Positions 5,192 through 7,138 of a stretch of DNA of 7,138 nucleotides are shown here, in pieces. The stretch is from Pseudomonadota bacterium (GTDB lineage Bacteria > Myxococcota_A > Polyangia > Polyangiales > Polyangiaceae), in assembly GCA_023411445.1 (NCBI GenBank), contig JAEYOT010000100.1, positions 1-7,138 on the forward strand, written 5' to 3'. The notes under the pieces are model-generated. The model made no database searches. It saw nothing but the letters and a program-made list of their open reading frames with translations, and had not been told where the DNA came from. The first letter of the stretch is position 1. The number at the start of each line of letters is the position of its first letter. The position numbers were made by a program, and so were the translations under genes.

Positions 5192-6876
5192 AGCCGCTCG
5201 GCCGCATCCAGGCGCGGCTAGCGCTGGCGATCGTGCTCACGGCGCTGATCCCGGTGCTGGTGGCGGTCTGGCTCGGCAACAAGTACGTGCGCGAGACCGG
5301 CGCGCGCTACTTCGTCCCGGAGATCGGGCAACACCTGGATCGCTCGCTCGGCTTGTATCAAGAGCTGGCGCGCAGCGTCAAAGCGCGCATGCGCGAGGAG
5401 GGCGCGGCGATCGCGCTTCAGCCCGCGCTGCGTCGGGCGGTCGCCGCTCGCGACGCGCAAGCAACCAAGCAAGCTCTCAGCGAGCAGCTCGCCGAGCACC
5501 CCAGCTTGGTCTCCTTGCGCGTGGTGCTGCCCGGCGCCAGTGAAGTGCCGCGCGCGCCCGAAGGGGAAGCCGTGGAGGGGCGCCCGCAGCCCCCCAGCCG
5601 AGGCGAAGGGGAGGCGTGGGTCAGCGCCGATCGTGGCCGTCCGCTCGATCCTGCGCGCGAGAACCAGCTAAAGGTGCGGCGTCCGCTGGCGGAGGTTGAG
5701 GAGGGGGAGGACGCAGCGGAGCTGGTGCTGGTGTTCGCGGCCGACAAGGCGCGTTTCGACGAGCTCGCCGAGATGGGCCAGTTCATCGACACGTACAAGG
5801 TCGTGGATCGGCGCAGCAAGGAGGACATCCGCGGTTACGTGCTGGCGTTCACCGCGCTGCTCGGGCTCACCATCTTGGGCGCCGTCGCGGTCGGCTCGCT
5901 GCTCGCGCGCAGCGTGGCGGTGCGTTTGGCGGAGCTGGCCAGCGCCACGCAGAGCGTCGGCGCCGGCAACCTCAGCGTGCGCGTGAGCGAGGCGGGCAAC
6001 GACGAGATCAGCGCGCTCGCGCGCGCCTTCAATCGCATGCTAGGTGAAGTGGAGGCTAGCCGCTCGCGCATCGAGTACCTGCAGCGCATCAGCGCCTGGC
6101 AGGAGATGGCGCGCCGCCTAGCGCACGAGATCAAGAACCCGCTCACCCCGATCCAGCTCGCCGTGCAGGAGATCCACCGTCGCTACCCCGGCGACGACGA
6201 GCAGTTTCGAGGTCTGCTCGACACCACGCGCGAGATCGTCGAAGACGAGGTGGGCACGCTGCGCCGCCTGGTGACGGAGTTCTCGGATTTCGCGCGCTTG
6301 CCGCAGGCGCGGCTCCAGCGCGCGGACTTGACCGAGTTCTTGGCGGAGCAACGGCGCCAAGTCGAGGGAGGTGAGCACGATGAGCAGAGCCCTGCTGGCG
6401 AGGAGCTCTCGGTGCTGCGGCTCGGTCCCCAGCGTCCCGTCTTCGAGTGGCAGCTACCGAGCCAGGAGGCGCCCGTGGCGGTCGACCGACAGATGTTGCG
6501 CCGCGTGCTGATCAACCTGCTGCAGAACGCGGCGGACGCTCTGGCGGACGCCAAGGTGGGCGAGCCCAAGATCAAGATCGCGCTGCAGCGCCAGGACGAT
6601 TTCTACGCGCTAGACGTCGAAGACAACGGACCGGGCATCCCCGCGGAGCTGCGCGAGCTGATCTTCGATCCGTACGTGACCACCAAGCAGACCGGCACCG
6701 GGCTCGGTCTCGCCATCGTCAAGAAGATCGCCATCGAGCACGGCGGCATGGTGCAGGCCACAGCAGCCAGCTCCGGCGGTGCCCGCCTGCGCTTGACGTT
6801 GCCAGTGCTGGGCAGCGCGGCGGCGCCTGAGCTGCCGGCGGCTGACGAGGCCCGCGCGGTGAGCGTCGATTCATGA
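5188..6876 (+). CDS. NtrY-like membrane sensor histidine kinase
   Basis: This encodes 562 residues, starting at TTG 5188, which overlaps the previous stop as TTGA. The frame is open further upstream, but that part is an Arg-rich shadow of the preceding gene; the first in-frame ATG would delete the first membrane helix. An alternative GTG at 5152 adds 12 residues. Domains in order: membrane helix at 11-29; periplasmic sensing region at about 30-215 with a Pro/Gly/Glu-rich unstructured middle; second helix at about 216-241; HAMP at about 240-295; dimerisation/phosphoacceptor domain with [17 protein letters not shown] and His313; and an ATPase domain with N box Asn447 (LLQNAADAL), G1 box DNGPGIP (479-485), a FDPYVTTK segment and G2 box GTGLGL (503-508). 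All catalytic residues are present. The H box matches the NtrY subfamily, but classical NtrY is longer, with more helices and a PAS domain; none is evident here. No response regulator lies in the window. The stop overlaps the next start as ATGA. The signal sensed is unknown. Confidence 0.93.
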   Translation: MKPLGRIQARLALAIVLTALIPVLVAVWLGNKYVRETGARYFVPEIGQHLDRSLGLYQELARSVKARMREEGAAIALQPALRRAVAARDAQATKQALSEQLAEHPSLVSLRVVLPGASEVPRAPEGEAVEGRPQPPSRGEGEAWVSADRGRPLDPARENQLKVRRPLAEVEEGEDAAELVLVFAADKARFDELAEMGQFIDTYKVVDRRSKEDIRGYVLAFTALLGLTILGAVAVGSLLARSVAVRLAELASATQSVGAGNLSVRVSEAGNDEISALARAFNRMLGEVEASRSRIEYLQRISAWQEMARRLAHEIKNPLTPIQLAVQEIHRRYPGDDEQFRGLLDTTREIVEDEVGTLRRLVTEFSDFARLPQARLQRADLTEFLAEQRRQVEGGEHDEQSPAGEELSVLRLGPQRPVFEWQLPSQEAPVAVDRQMLRRVLINLLQNAADALADAKVGEPKIKIALQRQDDFYALDVEDNGPGIPAELRELIFDPYVTTKQTGTGLGLAIVKKIAIEHGGMVQATAASSGGARLRLTLPVLGSAAAPELPAADEARAVSVDS

Positions 6877-7138
6877 GTGAAGACAAGAAGGCCAACAAGG
6901 CGAAGGAAGCCAACACCGGATACCTGATCGCCGCGCTCGTGCTCGGCTTCAGCGTGTTCATGGGCCTGTTCGTGCTGCCGCTGGTCGGCACCAAGCGCGC
7001 GGAGAGCTCGGCCATGGTCGGCACGCCCGCGCCGGACTTCATCCTGCCTTACGTGTCACCGGACGCGCCGGCGGAGTCCCAGCGGCTGTCGGATCTTCAA
7101 GGTCGCGTCGTGGTCCTTGATTTTTGGGCCAGCTGGTG
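6873..7138 (+). CDS. Membrane-anchored TlpA/ResA-type thioredoxin-fold protein (partial)
   Basis: The first 88 codons are present; the gene runs off the right edge. The ATG at 6873 overlaps the kinase stop as ATGA, so translation is probably coupled. A lysine-rich cytoplasmic head (residues 1-15) leads to a membrane helix at about 17-38, after which the chain is expected in the periplasm. [10 protein letters not shown] (50-59) is the usual entry to the AhpC/TSA-TlpA thioredoxin fold, and [17 protein letters not shown] (72-88) is the strand leading into the active site. The window ends with TG, which fits the first Cys of the expected CxxC at residues 89-92, but that motif is not visible. Family members reduce or exchange disulfides in exported proteins, for example during cytochrome c maturation. 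Which substrate this one serves cannot be told. Its place after a sensor kinase is noted in the findings. Confidence 0.87.
   Translation, partial: MSEDKKANKAKEANTGYLIAALVLGFSVFMGLFVLPLVGTKRAESSAMVGTPAPDFILPYVSPDAPAESQRLSDLQGRVVVLDFWASW

Overview
The window is a very GC-rich bacterial chromosomal segment with a strong G/C bias at third codon positions. The style of the proteins suggests a myxobacterium (Myxococcota, possibly a Sorangium/Polyangium relative): a NtrY-like histidine kinase, a two-part secreted protein of a type I recall mainly from myxobacteria and some proteobacteria, and several large proteins of unknown role. This is inferred from composition and protein style only; no rRNA or marker gene is present. 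I see no mobile element, CRISPR array, tRNA, phage gene or attachment site, and no gene-free stretch longer than about 90 bases.

Layout from left to right. Bases 1-128 hold the first 42 codons of a leftward gene with a lysine-rich head. After an 89-base divergent gap carrying two inverted repeats comes a rightward gene (218-1558) for a membrane-anchored protein with two Ig-like repeats and two C-terminal membrane helices. It converges, 8 bases apart, on a leftward 96-residue protein with three CxxC pairs (1567-1857); a perfect 7-bp hairpin spans both stop codons. A second divergent gap (1858-1936) contains a terminator-like hairpin and leads into a rightward secreted two-domain protein (1937-2830). 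That gene converges, 16 bases apart, on a leftward M18 aspartyl aminopeptidase (2847-4169). Only 26 bases separate the start of the peptidase from a rightward three-gene unit: a cytoplasmic protein of unknown function (4196-5191), a NtrY-like sensor histidine kinase (5188-6876) and the N-terminal part of a membrane-anchored TlpA/ResA-type thioredoxin (6873-7138, cut by the window).

How the genes work together. The only clear operon is the last three genes, joined by two 4-base start/stop overlaps (TTGA and ATGA) that imply translational coupling. A link between membrane signalling and periplasmic thiol chemistry is possible but is inference. The five genes to the left alternate in strand and look like single-gene units with very little DNA between them. 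The M18 peptidase is the only soluble enzyme with a confidently assigned reaction.

I did not find a defence system, biosynthetic cluster or other obviously new system. The points most worth a second look are the near-symmetric double -10 element between 4170 and 4195, the hairpin that nests two opposing stop codons, the unknown gene coupled to the kinase, and the small triple-CxxC protein.
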